Source of the DNA: Roridomyces roridus
Taxonomy: Eukaryota > Basidiomycota > Agaricomycetes > Agaricales > Mycenaceae
NCBI GenBank assembly: GCA_029378245.1
Contig: JARKIF010000005.1
Coordinates: 2,294,001-2,358,000, forward strand
Direction of reading: 5' to 3'
DNA length: 64,000 bases
The notes under the pieces were generated by a model. It worked only from the letters and a program-made list of their open reading frames with translations, made no database searches and had not been told where the DNA came from. Below are positions 1 through 10,965 of this stretch, in pieces. How positions within the stretch are numbered: position 1 is the stretch's first letter; every line of letters starts with the position of its first letter. Made by a program: the position numbers and the translations under genes.

Positions 1-1003
1 ACACAAGTTTCCTGAGAGACGGTGCGTGCAGCACTTCCAGAACCGTGGTGGTGAAGAGCCGAGTGCAGTTGTCGAACTCGAGGGTACTGATTTTCGATAC
101 TGTTCGGGCGGCTTGGGGAGCTTTTGTGTCGTGAGTGCCGCGAAGGATGACGGAGGCAGAGAGTGGAAGGAGGGGAAGAATCCAGAGTACATCTGGTGCA
201 AAAAAGCACCGTAGAGTGCAGTGTCGAAGTTGAAACCACGGGAGGCGCAATTGGGTAGTGAAATATTCATTTCGGAGATCCATGAATAGGTTCGTTAGGG
301 CAGGGAGTGACCGGACAATGTCGAAAATCGGCAAGTGGTCGGCATTTCTAGGGAATAGCCGGGGTGTCCGATTGTCATATATTTCCAACTTCCTGAGCCG
401 GGGAAATAGGGTACTACGCGCGCGCTTCACGAACTGCGTGAAATAACGGTAGCTGCCCAGTGTTACGTCCTCCCATTGAGCGTGTGCTGCGAAAAATAGG
501 TCCATCACGTCCTGGGATATCGTATAGTGGTCCTGGATTCGGATGAAAAGCGGATAAGGACGAGGCGCGCGTTCCAACTGAAGTTGAATAAAGTATTGCA
601 AGTGCTTGATAGGTTTTCTGGGGAAGACAAAGTGGGACCAGAGCTCGGGGCATGCCAAAGCGACCGCCCGCCACCTGTGACACACGCGCGAGACGACCCA
701 TGCGCCTCCTTTCATTGGATCGAGCGGCTTGGTAACGTCCACGCAGCGAGCGAAAAAATCCGCCAGGATTTCGTTAGGGACACGTTGGATTGGCGGGATG
801 ACAGCTTCGAGCTCCGTCCGTCGGATAGTGAGGGGCTCGATGGCGTGTTGGAAACAGATGAGATTCGTCCGGGCTTTCTCGATGGCGGCGGCTGCCTGGA
901 GGTCCGTGGGTATGTCGTTGCTGGCGAGGAACTCAGGAAATGAGCTGAGTGGGGAGCCGATTGCGCCGAAACATGGGGCGTCGCAGGATTGCGGTGAGGA
1001 CAT
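1..1003 (-). CDS. F-box/LRR-like protein, 3' end beyond the window edge
   Basis: The frame opens at an ATG at 1003 and stays open to base 1 (about 334 residues), so the C-terminus is outside the window. The F-box core VPNEILADFF...CVDVTKPLDP, then VSRVCHRWRAVALACPELW, is followed by the LRR-like part seen in the other copies. F-box proteins bring substrates to SCF ubiquitin ligases; which substrate is unknown. The protein starts MSSPQSCDAPC. Here the codons after MSSP are continuous, whereas most other copies have a tiny intron at that point, so this copy is intronless. It faces a kinase-like relic head-to-head. It may be functional, but the missing end cannot be judged. Confidence 0.8.
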   Translation of the reverse strand, partial: MSSPQSCDAPCFGAIGSPLSSFPEFLASNDIPTDLQAAAAIEKARTNLICFQHAIEPLTIRRTELEAVIPPIQRVPNEILADFFARCVDVTKPLDPMKGGAWVVSRVCHRWRAVALACPELWSHFVFPRKPIKHLQYFIQLQLERAPRPYPLFIRIQDHYTISQDVMDLFFAAHAQWEDVTLGSYRYFTQFVKRARSTLFPRLRKLEIYDNRTPRLFPRNADHLPIFDIVRSLPALTNLFMDLRNEYFTTQLRLPWFQLRHCTLRCFFAPDVLWILPLLPLSASVILRGTHDTKAPQAARTVSKISTLEFDNCTRLFTTTVLEVLHAPSLRKLV

Positions 1004-1029
1004 GGTGGTTGGGAAGAAGGACGTTCGGA

Positions 1030-1205
1030 TCAGGGTCATTGCCGAAAGTGTCTTGTCATCCGACCCAAATCCGACCACCCTCTTCTTTCTGTCAGTTTAG
1101 CCTGAACCAGTGGACGCTCTGAGAAGACGATGGTTTGGCTCAGAATCCGCCAACTGCTGTGCAGTTTCCGTGAAAAGTTTGTCTTTGGACAAACAGGGCT
1201 ACTTT
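1030..1205 (+). pseudogene. Relic of a kinase-like gene (exon 1 fragment)
   Basis: Short stretches match the promoter and first exon of the intact kinase-like copies. Examples are TTGCCGAAAGTGTCTTGTC near 1039 and a GACGATGGTTTGGCTC segment near 1128 that corresponds to the KDDGL region. There is no start codon or open frame. It lies divergent to the F-box gene starting at 1003, as the other kinase/F-box pairs do. Confidence 0.5.
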
Positions 1206-1214
1206 CTAATTCTG

Positions 1215-2663
1215 CTATACGAGGATTACAACGTCCAAACGTTCCCCAATCTCAGGCGAATCCGGAAACTCCCATTTCCAACGGTCAAATGATACCTTCC
1301 GCACAGTCGGATTCCGGCTCTCGAGGAGCCTCAAAACATCCAGACCTTCCAAAGCCGACGTTGCGCGCACAGCTAGAGTCTTCAAATTAGGCACCATCAA
1401 AGAAACCTCCCCTGTTCCACTCCCTAGCGCCTCAAGCACCTCGGGCAAGTCGGTAATCCCATCAACATCTAGCCGCTCGAGTTCGTTCACACCCGCAAGG
1501 AAACCTAACACGCTTGCCCTCGAGTTTACACCGCCTTGAACACGCAAATGCTCTAGAGCGCACCCCGAGCGGCCTAAAAAGCTCAAAACTTTGCTCGGTC
1601 TACACGCTGGTTGATACCCGTGATTCAACGCAAGTTTCTTCAGTGCCGGTGCGCGGAGCACACCGAAGAGGTTGGTGTTGAACAGCGGGTGGCAATAGTC
1701 GAGCTCGAGGGAGTTTATCTGTGATTCTGTTGGGCTGGGTGGGGCAGCAGCAAATCGGTCGTGCTCGGCACCTAGGACGGATGCCGAGGAGGAAGTTGGA
1801 AGGAGTGCAAGGATACGTAGCACATCTGATGTTCTTGCCTCCCAGAGCGTACAGCGGCGGAGCTGTGACCACGGGAGGTGCAATTGAGAAGGGAAATGAC
1901 GGTAGCGGAGCTCCAGGAGCACCTCTACTAGGGCGGGGAAAGAGTCGACGATGTCGAAGGTCGTCTCGTCCTTTTGTAACGACTTGAGTACCGAACTGTA
2001 CAATTGCAATTTCCTGAGCCTGGGGAATGGGATTCTGCAGGCGTGCTCCACAAATTGCGTAAAATTGTGGTGGCTGAAGAACGCGACGTCCTGCCACCGA
2101 TCGTGAACCGCCAGGAACAAATCCATTATATCCGCAAGTGGTGTGTATGGATCACGAAATCGAATGTAGAGCGGCGCAGGATGCGGCACACGTTCCAACT
2201 GAATACAAATAAAGTCTTGCAGGTGCTTCATAGGTTTTTCGGACACGGCAAAGTGAGACCAGAGCTCGGGGCATGCCAAAGCAACCGCTCGCCACCTGCG
2301 ACACACACGCGAGATGACCCACGCGTCACCTGCGAGTGGATCGAGCGGCTTGGTAACGTCCACGCAGTGAGCGAACAATTCAGCCAGAATTTCGTTAGGG
2401 ACGCGTCGGATTGGTGCAAGGATGGCTGCGTGGGATTGGATGAAAGCTTCGATGGACCTTTGAAAAGAAATGAGGTCCGTCCGAGCTCTCTCGATGGCGG
2501 AGGATATATCGGCTGCCTGGGAGTCGGTAGGCATGTCGTTGCTGGCGAGGAGCTCTGGAAATGGGCTTAGTCGGGAACCGCAACAGTGGGCGCCGCAATG
2601 CGTCCTACAGAAAGTCAGTAGGCGGCCACTAAAAGGTGCAACTGAGACTCGCGGTGAGGACAT
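1215..2663 (-). CDS. F-box/LRR-like protein
   Basis: The frame is intact: 482 aa if unspliced, 466 aa if a 48-nt intron (2652..2605, starting GCGAGT, ending TAG) is removed after the first 11 nt. Both versions stay in frame. The F-box core is VPNEILAELFAHCVD followed by WVISRVCRRWRAVALACPELWSHF, then about 300 residues of LRR-like helices and strands. The protein ends in the family's conserved LDVVILV tail after an RKVSFDRWKWEFPDS segment. Role: predicted substrate receptor of an SCF E3 ligase. A kinase-like relic starts 98 bp away on the other strand. This is one of the best-preserved copies. Confidence 0.88.
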   Translation of the reverse strand: MSSPRVSVAPFSGRLLTFCRTHCGAHCCGSRLSPFPELLASNDMPTDSQAADISSAIERARTDLISFQRSIEAFIQSHAAILAPIRRVPNEILAELFAHCVDVTKPLDPLAGDAWVISRVCRRWRAVALACPELWSHFAVSEKPMKHLQDFICIQLERVPHPAPLYIRFRDPYTPLADIMDLFLAVHDRWQDVAFFSHHNFTQFVEHACRIPFPRLRKLQLYSSVLKSLQKDETTFDIVDSFPALVEVLLELRYRHFPSQLHLPWSQLRRCTLWEARTSDVLRILALLPTSSSASVLGAEHDRFAAAPPSPTESQINSLELDYCHPLFNTNLFGVLRAPALKKLALNHGYQPACRPSKVLSFLGRSGCALEHLRVQGGVNSRASVLGFLAGVNELERLDVDGITDLPEVLEALGSGTGEVSLMVPNLKTLAVRATSALEGLDVLRLLESRNPTVRKVSFDRWKWEFPDSPEIGERLDVVILV

Positions 2664-2761
2664 GGTGGTTCGCAGTAAGCGCTAAGCGATGCCGTGATCA
2701 CAGCGATGCCGAAAACGTTCTCACATCAAACCACCATCTTCAATTGAGCATTCCTGGCCAA

Positions 2762-3110
2762 ATGGCCCTTCCGCTTTATTCTGCCCAGCAACTGGCCCGA
2801 ATTAGAGGATCAACATGTCATCTGGAACACTTGCCAGGCCGAGCTTCACGACCGTGGCTGCCTGGTGCCATCTCAATGATCTCATGGGACTGAAGTGAAG
2901 CACTTCAAGTTCGATCGCGACTCGGAGAAGACGTTCGTTTGGCTCAGCCCGCTGCTGCGGATCCTTCTCTCCCCAAGGATGCAGAAAACTTTGTCCACAA
3001 CTGGCGTCTTGATCATTCCAATCTCTACTCCCATGACCGTCACTGTGCATCCTGGCCCAATCGTATCTGCTCTCAAGTTCGTCACATTTACCTGACCGCG
3101 TCGCATTGAT
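2762..3110 (+). pseudogene. Kinase-like gene relic: exon 1 plus intron 1
   Basis: It starts with ATGGCCCTTCCGCTT like the intact copies (MALPL) and follows exon 1 through frameshifts. The DAENFVHNWR-type segment, the end of exon 1 and part of intron 1 (near 3100) are recognisable. Exons 2-4 are missing and the sequence jumps into downstream repeat DNA. It stands head-to-head with the F-box gene starting at 2663. Confidence 0.65.
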
Positions 3111-3139
3111 CTGCTCGTATGCACTGAAACATCCGCAGA

Positions 3140-3360
3140 GCGGCGTATGAATAGGGCGTGTAGTCTTCTCGTGTTTCGCGGACGTATCAATTTTTCTCTT
3201 TTGTTCGCAACTTGCAAGAAGATGCAAGAACGTCGACATGAACAGTTATCGCAAGATGCATACTACAACGAGTATATCAACGCGTGAGTGCCAGTCACCG
3301 AATCGCAAGTCGACAGGACTTTGACACACCACAGTTATGGCGCAACACACAAAAGAATTC
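3140..3360. repeat. First half of a dispersed duplication (matches 8436-8815)
   Basis: Two blocks recur near 8.4-8.8 kb: TAGTCTTCTCGTGTTTCGCG with the following TATCAATTTTTCTCTTT, and GTGCCAGTCACCGAATCGCA up to GGCGCAACACACAAA. At 8.8 kb this half runs directly into the second half. Here the aldo/keto reductase gene lies between the halves. Confidence 0.65.
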
Positions 3361-3465
3361 TAGCTAGTAACTCGCTTTCCCGCCCGGCGTCTCGTCCACG
3401 TGTTATCCAGCCTGCCACCATATTTAAGTTCCGCCATTTCTCACACAACTCATCAAAAACGATTC

Positions 3466-4938
3466 ATGGCCTCCTTCGCTCCTCCCCCTCCCCCAGTCAG
3501 TAAACTCGGTGTCTACCGCACTCTCTCCCCTCTCGCGGGAATCCGCGTTTCTCCTATCCAGCTGGGCGGAGCGAACGTTGGCAACCAGTGGAATGAAGCT
3601 GGCGGTGGAGGAATGACGAAAGAGTTCAGTTTCAAGCTCCTCGACGCGTACTTTGACAATGGGGGAAACTTTATTGATACGGCGAATCATTAGTGAGTGT
3701 CCCCTTGTTCGCCTGCGAGGTCATTCACATTCCACAGCCAGGAGGGGACCTCAGAAAGCTACATCGGGGAGTGGGCGGAGAAGCGCGGCATCCGTGACCA
3801 ACTCATCATCTCAAGCAAGGTTCGGCGTGTCCACCGCGGAATAAATGAATGTCGCACTGACCAAACTCCGCCCGAAGTACACGGCGAATCATGTTGCAGC
3901 TCACGAGGAGATCACTAAGAAGGTCAACTACGTCGGCAATAACGTCAAATCTATGTATCTCAGCGTGGAAGCCAGTCTCAAGAAACTACGCACCACTTAT
4001 ATTGATATCTTCTACCTGCATTGGTGGGATTGGGAGACGAGCGTTGAAGAGGTTATGAATGGGCTTCATAATCTCATTGTACAGGGCAAGGTTCTGTATC
4101 TTGTGAGTCCAAATGGTGCTTCAATTATACAACCAAGCCCATCAGACTCAACCCAGGGAATCTCGGACACCCCGGCATGGGTGGTATCCAAGGCAAACCA
4201 ATACGCCCGCGACCACGGCAAAACGCCGTTTGTTATCTATCAAGGGGCATGGAACGTCATGGAGCGCTCTTTCGAGCGTGAGATCATCCCCATGGCCCGT
4301 GCAGAAGGTACGTGGTTCTTTTTGTCCTGAGAGTAAATCCGAGACATTGAACTCAGGTCTGGCACTCGCACCTTGGAATGTCGTGGGAGCGGGAAAATTC
4401 CGCACCGACGCCGAAGAGGAACGCCGCCGTGCGACGGGCGAAAATGGGCGCACCCTGTTACAGTTTGGTTCTTGGGAGCGTACTGAGAATGAGAAGAAGA
4501 TGTCGTATGCACTCGAGAAGGTCGCAGGAGAGTTGGGGGCGCAGAGTATCACTGCAGGTACGTGCCAATCCCTTTTCCCAAGTATGAAACTTACCAGCGC
4601 TTTCCCGAAACTTTGCCCAGTCGCGATTGCCTACGTGATGCAGAAAGTCCCGTACTGCTTCCCCATTGTCGGCGGCCGCAAAGTCGAACATTTGCTTCAG
4701 AACATCGAGGCCCTGGATATTTGCTTGTCCCAAGAACACATCGAGTACCTCGAGAGCATCATTCCATTCGACATCGGTTTTCCTATATCTTTCATTGTGC
4801 GTCTCCATCCATTAGCCATTATATTAGCTGATTTTTGTGGCTCAGGGAGATGGCACCAGGCATGGTCAGTTCCTCTCCCTTGCCGGTAATTTGGAAAAGC
4901 AGCCGGGGCTTGAGCCTATCAGACCTGCGAAGAAATAG
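3466..4938 (+). CDS. Aldo/keto reductase, aryl-alcohol dehydrogenase / norsolorinic-acid-reductase type
   Basis: Seven exons fit one 384-aa frame: 3466..3692, 3738..3819, 3878..4102, 4157..4307, 4357..4557, 4621..4796, 4846..4938. It is an NAD(P)H-dependent reductase of aromatic or polyketide carbonyls with a TIM-barrel fold. The catalytic tetrad is visible: Asp in FIDTANHY, Tyr in the same motif, Lys in IISSKY and His in YLHWWDW. The NADP-site region reads VGGRKVEHLLQN. The exon 3/4 intron has 54 nt and no stop, so retention would not break the frame. A TATTTAA box lies about 45 bp before the ATG. The gene sits between two halves of a repeat that are contiguous near 8.8 kb, so it may have been inserted there or lost there. 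Confidence 0.9.
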
Positions 4939-5027
4939 GCGTACCTCCATAAGTTGATAGTTGGATGAACTTGGGGGACGGTTTCCAAATCAATCTTGAA
5001 CATGCCAGATAATTTTATTGGACTCGC

Positions 5028-5150
5028 CTCGTCGGCTTCAAGAGCGCATGCACACTTCGGAGTGATGCATAGGAGGGGGTCCGACCGGGAATATTACGGA
5101 ACGTGAATCAAACCGGATTATAAACAAAAACCACGAAAAGAAAGAGAACC
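5028..5150. repeat. Second half of the dispersed duplication (matches about 8832-8970)
   Basis: GTCGGCTTCAAGAGCGCATG, the AGGAGGGGGTCCGAC block and the AAACCGGATTATAA region recur with small changes at 8832-8970. There they directly follow the first half of the repeat. Confidence 0.65.
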
Positions 5151-5186
5151 GATTGCGCCGAAACATGGGCTTCGCAAGATGGACAT
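5143..5186 (-). pseudogene. F-box gene relic, 5' end only
   Basis: Reading leftward from 5186 gives ATGTCC, then ATCTTGCGAAGCCCATGTTT, the start of the intronless F-box copies. After about 44 nt the match is lost. It lies 93 bp from the kinase-like gene starting at 5280 and preserves the head-to-head arrangement. Confidence 0.6.
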
Positions 5187-5279
5187 GGTGGAAGTTGGGA
5201 ACAATTGTGATTGGATCATCGATCAAGCTGATTGGTCCTTGTCATCCAACCATCTCTCCCTTCACACACAGTGCACACA

Positions 5280-6466
5280 ATGGCCCTTCCACTGGAGGAG
5301 CTTATTCGGCCCAGCAATTGGCCTGAACTGGATGACCCAAAGGCCATCTGGAACACTTACCAGGCCGAGCTTGAAGGCCGTGGCTACCACCTCATGGGCA
5401 GCGAAGCCTATCGAACGCTGGGTAAAGACGATGGCCTGCCTCCTCCAGCTGCTGTCGACCCCTTTCATCCCAAGGACGGAGAAAACTTCATCCATCACTG
5501 GCGTCTGAATCCCGGTAATCTCCACTCCCGACGGATCGTGTCAGCTTGGCAGCCAGTTCGTATCTGCGCTCCTCTTCATCTACATGGCTGACGGCACGCA
5601 CGCCGCAGAACGTCATTGTCTGCTTTGCCATCGACCGCTATCAACGCCAGGTTGTTTTCAAAGCAGTTCCCAGCGACGACTCGGATATCGAGCTCAAAGT
5701 GCTCCGCTTGCTCTCCAGCGATCCTCTGCGGGCTGACGAGCGCAATCGAGCAATTCCAGTCCTGGAGTTTGTGGAGACAAGGCACGATTTCGTGAGTCGT
5801 AATGCCGTGGTGGGGCACGGCTTGGGACCGCCCTGCGTGCGGAAGCATGGCCACACGGATTCAGTTAGCATTGAAGCTCACCGAGAGTCTCCAGTTCCTG
5901 CATGAAAACAGGATTGCTCATGGAGTGAGTTGCCTCGAGCTCAACTCTTCCCATTCTTCCTTCACGATTGCATCAGGATATCCACTACTGGAACATCCTC
6001 ATAAACCACGCGGATCATCGCGATTTGGGCGCACCCAAAGAAAACGACTTTCGGTTGGGGTTCAATGTTGAATACGCGTATATTGATTTTGAATCTTCCC
6101 ATATCCTCGAGCCCGGCACCTCCTGCGGACACCCAATTAGCCACCCGCCGGAGGGAGCTGCATCGCCGGAGCAAGAGGCCGCATTAGACGACGAAAACGC
6201 CACCATCGACGTTTTCGCGGCAGATATCTACAACCTGGGCAAAACCCTGGAGGGAGAACTTCGGGAGGCATTCAGAGTATGCATTTCAGCGACCATTTAA
6301 TTCAGGCCTGACGCTTGGCTAGGTTTACGGGGGAAACCATATGCCTGATCCGCTGGAATACAATAAGATATTGTCGGATATGACGAGTCAGAAGCCTTCC
6401 GAACGGCCTTCCGCAGTAGAAGTTGTGGGATTTCTCCGGAACCTTTCCGGCTGCATTCTTGGATAA
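5280..6466 (+). pseudogene. Kinase-like gene with a 2-nt frameshift (copy A)
   Basis: The exon plan equals the intact copies: 5280..5555, 5609..5924, 5977..6276, 6323..6466. Exon 2 has lost 2 nt after HDFV, where the paralogs read VIVxMPSWG, so the frame breaks in the hinge region of the kinase fold. Upstream, the RYQRQVVFKAV strand with the ATP-site Lys is kept. Downstream, HGDIHYWN (catalytic loop, with PS replaced by YW) and YIDFESS (DFG position, Gly changed to Glu) are seen in the restored frame. The altered DFG position also suggests loss of activity. A single-base error in the sequence cannot be excluded. Confidence 0.75.
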
Positions 6467-7207
6467 GCACGCGCGCGCCTGAGCTTATTTCGAATGTACG
6501 TATGCGCTTTGAATGTGGTTCGAATTCTCGAAGCTCGGCGTTTCTATTGCTTTTCTCCCGCAACAGAGATTGACTGATGAACATGTGAAGTGGTGGTGCA
6601 CATCAAATGAATCAACCGCAACGGCGTATGAAAACGGCGTATCAGTTTCTTTCTGCAATTGAGACGGGCTCGCCGTTTCATTTTTTCCGCCACTGCGATG
6701 GGCTCATGGAATATTTCTGTCCTCGTGGTCTATGCACCATGTGTCAGGAACCACGCTCACATTGGTCTCGGACGGTGTTTCAAGTTTCCTGGGACCAACG
6801 ATTACAACATCCAGGTTGAACCAACTGGCCGATCTCCGAAAACTGCCACTCTCAATCCCCCGAATGAGAACATTCGCACAGGATTCTCATTCGAATAATT
6901 AATTCAGAAGCCCAATATCCACCGTCTGCAACCACGGCCAAAGTTCCGCCGCCCGCACGCATGGCAGTGCCACAGTCACAGTCTCCGGCGGAGGTTCATC
7001 TTTGCGCCAAGATGCGGCACAGACACGGGCTGTTCAAAAATCAAATTAAGCATGTACAGGCTTGGAGAACGAGAGAAGTTGACACGGTTTACGCCTCCCC
7101 AACTCAATGGTTGTTGATCTACTTACGAATTGATGAATGTATTCAATGACGGGTGGTCACATGATAGGACGTTGCTCTCTCTCAACGTCCAAGTCGCGTC
7201 CACACCG
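6467..7207. other. Intergenic region with an F-box 3' relic
   Basis: On the minus strand 6795-6870 resembles the 3' end of the F-box genes (antisense ACGATTACAACATCCAGG, then CGATCTCCGAAAACTGCCA). CAACGGCGTATGAAAACGGC near 6620 recurs near 8540. No intact gene is seen in the rest. Confidence 0.5.
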
Positions 7208-8378
7208 ATGGCCCTTCCGCTAGATGAGCGTATTCTACCCTGCAATTGGCCTGAATTGGATGACCCACGCGTCATCTGGAACACTTACCAGGCCGAGCTT
7301 GAAGGCCTCGGCTACCATCTCATGGGAAGTGAAGCGTATCGAACACTTGGAAAAGACGATGGCCTGCCTCCCCCAGCTGCTGCAGATCCCTTTCGCCCGA
7401 AGGACGGTGAAAACTTTGTTCACAACTGGCGTCTGGATCCCTCTAATCTCTACTCTCAACGGCACTGTTCATCCTGGCAGCCCGTACGTGTCTGCTCTCT
7501 TCGTGACCTATATCCTGACCGCGTCGCAGAGTGTCAATGTCTGCTTTGGCATTGATCGTTACCGACGTCCGGTAGTTCTCAAGGCAGTTCCAAACGACGA
7601 CACCGAGTTGAAAGTGCTCCGCCTGCTTTCCAGTCACCCTCTGCGGGCGGACAAGCGCAATCGCACAATCCCGGTCCTCGAGTTTGTTGGCACGAGGCAC
7701 AATTTTGTGATAGTCATAATGCCGTCGTGGGGCATTTGTTGGCAAGAACCCGCGTGTGGAAGCATGGCCACGCGGATCGAGCTGGCATTGAAGCTCACCG
7801 AGACCCTCCTGTTTCTGCATGGAAACGGGATTGCACATGGAGTGAGTCGTGCCAACTTGTTATTCTTCCCATTAACTGTTACGCCAGGATATTCATCCTT
7901 CCAATATTCTTATAAATCATATCGATACCCGCGATTTTGATGCACCGAAAGAAAATGACTTTCGGTTGGGATTCGACGCTGAATACGCATTTATCGACTT
8001 TGGTTCATCGCACGTTCTTGAGGCCGGAGTTTCGTACGGTCATCCCATGACGAACCCACCAGAGGGATTTGCATCGCCAGAGCAGGAGGCCGCAGCAGAA
8101 AACCAAAGCGCCACCATCGACCTTTTCGCAGCAGATATATACAACCTGGGCAAAACCCTGGAGACAGAACTTCATCGGGCATTCAAGGTATGCACGTCAG
8201 TCAGCATTTGACTGTAAGACTGAAACAGCCTTAGGATTATGGCAAAAGCCACATGCCTGATCCACGGGAATACAGGAAGATCTTGTCAGACATGACTTGT
8301 GAGAAGGCTTCCGCCCGGCCTTCTGGAGCAGAAGTCGTGGGACTACTTCGCCGGGTCTCCGGTAGCATGGTCGATTGA
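7208..8378 (+). CDS. Protein-kinase-like protein (copy B)
   Basis: Four exons (7208..7483, 7530..7841, 7888..8187, 8235..8378), all joined in phase 0, give 343 aa. The kinase core is visible: ATP-site Lys about 110 in VVLKAV, hinge VIVIMPSWG, catalytic loop HGDIHPSN (D197, N202), metal-binding DFG in FIDFGSS (D233), and ASPEQEA at the APE position. The C-terminus SxRPSGAEVVGLLR fits the last kinase helix. The N-terminal 92 residues (MALPLDE...NWPELDD) have no known domain that I recognise. Catalytic residues are complete, so activity is plausible; the substrate is unknown. This copy has no F-box relic upstream. Confidence 0.82.
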
Positions 8379-8435
8379 GTTGATGTCCGAAGTGTGTATT
8401 GAATGGTTTTGTGTTTCGAATTATTTTTTCTTAGT

Positions 8436-8970
8436 CTTCTCGTGCTTCGCGGACGGCGTATCAATTTTTCTCTTTGTTCGCGAGGAATGAATCACCATGT
8501 GTTGTTCAAATTCAACTGTTGGTTTGGCCTCTCGTCCACAGCAACGGCGTATGAAAGCGGCGTATCAATTGTTTCTACAGCTCACATGGGCCCAGCCTTC
8601 TAATTGGTTCAAAAATGCACCGACGAAGGTCTGCTGAAGATGCAAGCACGTACACGCACAGCGATTCGCAAGATGTATACTCCACGCCGGCGGAACCATG
8701 GTGAAATCTCAGTCTGCGCGAGTATATATGCGGGAGTGCCAATCACCGAATTGCAAGTCGACAGAACACCCCAAAGTCGAACCTACTCTGGCAATGGCGC
8801 AACACACAAAGGATTTCAAAGTTGAGTGCTGGTCGGCTTCGAGAGCGCATACTGACTGATGCATATATAGGAGGGGGCCGACGTGATTGTTGTCCTCAAT
8901 GACGGCGAACATTACGGGGTGTACATCAAACCGGAGTATAAGACCAAAACTACGAAGGGAAAGAAAACAC
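8436..8970. repeat. Uninterrupted copy of the repeat split around the aldo/keto reductase
   Basis: Both halves found at 3140-3360 and 5028-5150 lie together here: the AACACACAAAGGATTTCAAA junction runs straight into GTCGGCTTCGAGAGCGCATA. Nothing coding is recognised in 8379-9160. Confidence 0.6.
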
Positions 8971-9160
8971 AGGTGAAAGACCCAATATTCAAGGGGCCAT
9001 AGCTGCATCTGCTAATCGTCTTTGGCGCAGATGTTCGTAGGACACAGGGTCAAAGTTCGGTTCACTTCGACCACGACAGCAATCAAAGTAGTTGGAGAAG
9101 ATGACATCCGGGATCGGTATGAAGAATGAGGAACAGGGAATGGGTCCCAGACTATCGATC

Positions 9161-9446
9161 TCATTGTAATCCGCGATCAATATGTGTTTCCATTAATACG
9201 CCAGAAACGAAGGATAGTTTTGAAAGACAGGAAAGAAGTCGAGATGGGATGAAAGCTTCGAACTCCGGCAGTCTGGTAGGTGACAGAGCGGCCGCGAGGT
9301 TCTCAGGTTGTAAGGTTATCAGATCCGCTGAGCTTTCGGATAGGGCGGCAGCTGTATGGGTCTGTAGGAGGTCGTTGCTGGCGAGCAGCTTAGTAGGGAG
9401 CCGATTGCGCCGAAACATGGGCTTCGCAAGATGGCGGTGAGGACAT
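9161..9446 (-). pseudogene. F-box gene relic, N-terminal part
   Basis: From 9446 the strand reads MSSPPSCEAHV, the intronless family start, then soon meets a stop. The SNDLLQT-type segment and an EFEAFIPS segment matching ELEAFIQS of intact copies remain. The F-box motif itself is gone. It starts 89 bp from the kinase-like gene at 9536, head-to-head. Confidence 0.65.
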
Positions 9447-9535
9447 GGTGGTTGGGAATAAGGATGTGATCAGATCATTGATCAAGCTGCCCCTTGTCAT
9501 CCAACCACCATCTTCAATTGATCCCTGCCAACACG

Positions 9536-10716
9536 ATGGCCCTTCCACTGGATGAACTCATTCTACCCTGCAACTGGCCTGAACTAGAGGACCCACAAGT
9601 CATCTGGAACACCTATAAGGCCGAGCTTGAGGACCGTGGCTATCATCTCATGGGCAGTGAAGCGTATCTAACGCTGGGAAAAGACGATGATTTGGCTCCT
9701 CCAGCCGCTGCACACCCTTTTCGCCCCAAGGAAGGAGAAAATTTTGTGCATCACTGGCGTCTGAATCCCTGCAATCTCTACTCACAGCGCAAGTGGTCAT
9801 CTTGGCAACCCGTTCGTCGTCTGCCTTTCCGTCACTTGCTTATGTCGTTGACGACGACGCACCGCTCAGAGTGTCAAAATCTGCTTTGGAATCGACCGTT
9901 ATCAACGCCAGGTCGTTTTCAAAGCGGTTCCTAACGACGATATCGAGCTGAAAGTGCTCGGCCTGCTCTGCAGCGATCCTCTCCGGGCTGACACGCGCAA
10001 TCGCACAATCCCAGTGCTCGAATTCGTCGAAACGAGGCACGATTTTGTTATAGTTGTAATGCCGTCGTGGGGCTTCTCTTGGTACTGCCCCGGGTGTGGA
10101 AGCATGGCCACGCGGATCGAGTTGGCGTTGAAGCTTGTCGAGACTCTGCAGTTTCTGCATGAAAACAAAATTGCACATGGAGTGAGTTGTCCCAAATCGT
10201 CAAATTCTCCGGTGACTGTCACGTCAGGACATCCATTCGGGCAACATCCTCATAAACCATGTCGACAATCGCCATTTTTCGGCACCGAAAGAAGCCGACT
10301 TTCGGTTGGGGTCCGACGTCGAATATGCGTACATCGATTTCGGCTCCTCACACGTTCTCGAACCCGGCATCTCGTGCGGCCACCCAATTACCCTACCTCC
10401 GGAGGGAGCTGCATCGCCGGAGCAAGAGCTCCTGTTCGACGACAAAAACGCCACCATCGACGTTTTTGCAGCGGATATCTACAACCTGGGCAAAGTCCTG
10501 GAAAAAGAACTTCGTCAGGCATTCAAGGTATGTGTTTCAGTACATTATATTGCACCACTGAACAAACGGTAGGATTATGGCGAAAACCATATGCCTGAAC
10601 CACTGGAATACAACAAGATTCTGTCGGACATGACCAGTGAACAGCCTTCCGACCGGCCTTCTGCATCGGAAGTCGTGCAAATGCTTCGAAACCTTTCCGG
10701 CTGTACGGTTGAATGA
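9536..10716 (+). CDS. Protein-kinase-like protein (copy C)
   Basis: Exons 9536..9811, 9870..10181, 10228..10527, 10573..10716 give 343 aa, the same length and phases as copy B. ATP-site Lys in VVFKAV, catalytic loop HGDIHSGN, YIDFGSS at the DFG position and ASPEQE are present, so the catalytic set is complete. The end SDRPSASEVVQMLRNLSG is the conserved C-lobe helix. Introns are 46-58 nt. The divergent partner on the other strand is only an F-box relic. Most likely a working gene; its role is not known. The DFG and HGD signatures favour a kinase fold over an unrelated one. Confidence 0.82.
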
Positions 10717-10965
10717 GAGCCTGACGGAGTACTGGATGGTTTCTGAAACTACGGTGTTTCCAGTAGAAAGGTGTAAATCTAAAATGGTGTATTCTTGCTG
10801 ATCCCGGGGCAAGCCATCCGTGGCGGGCACATTCAAAAAAGTGAAACGCCGTCACGATGCCTTCATACTGATGTGAGTTGTAAAAAGATTTGATACGCCA
10901 TTTTCATACCGAGTCACTTTATAACAGAGCTCCACTCCCACCCGCCCCAGATCTGCCTGCACGAC

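Noticed and set aside
9446..10716. Reading the F-box relic and kinase gene as one fusion gene
   Set aside because: They lie on opposite strands with separate start codons.
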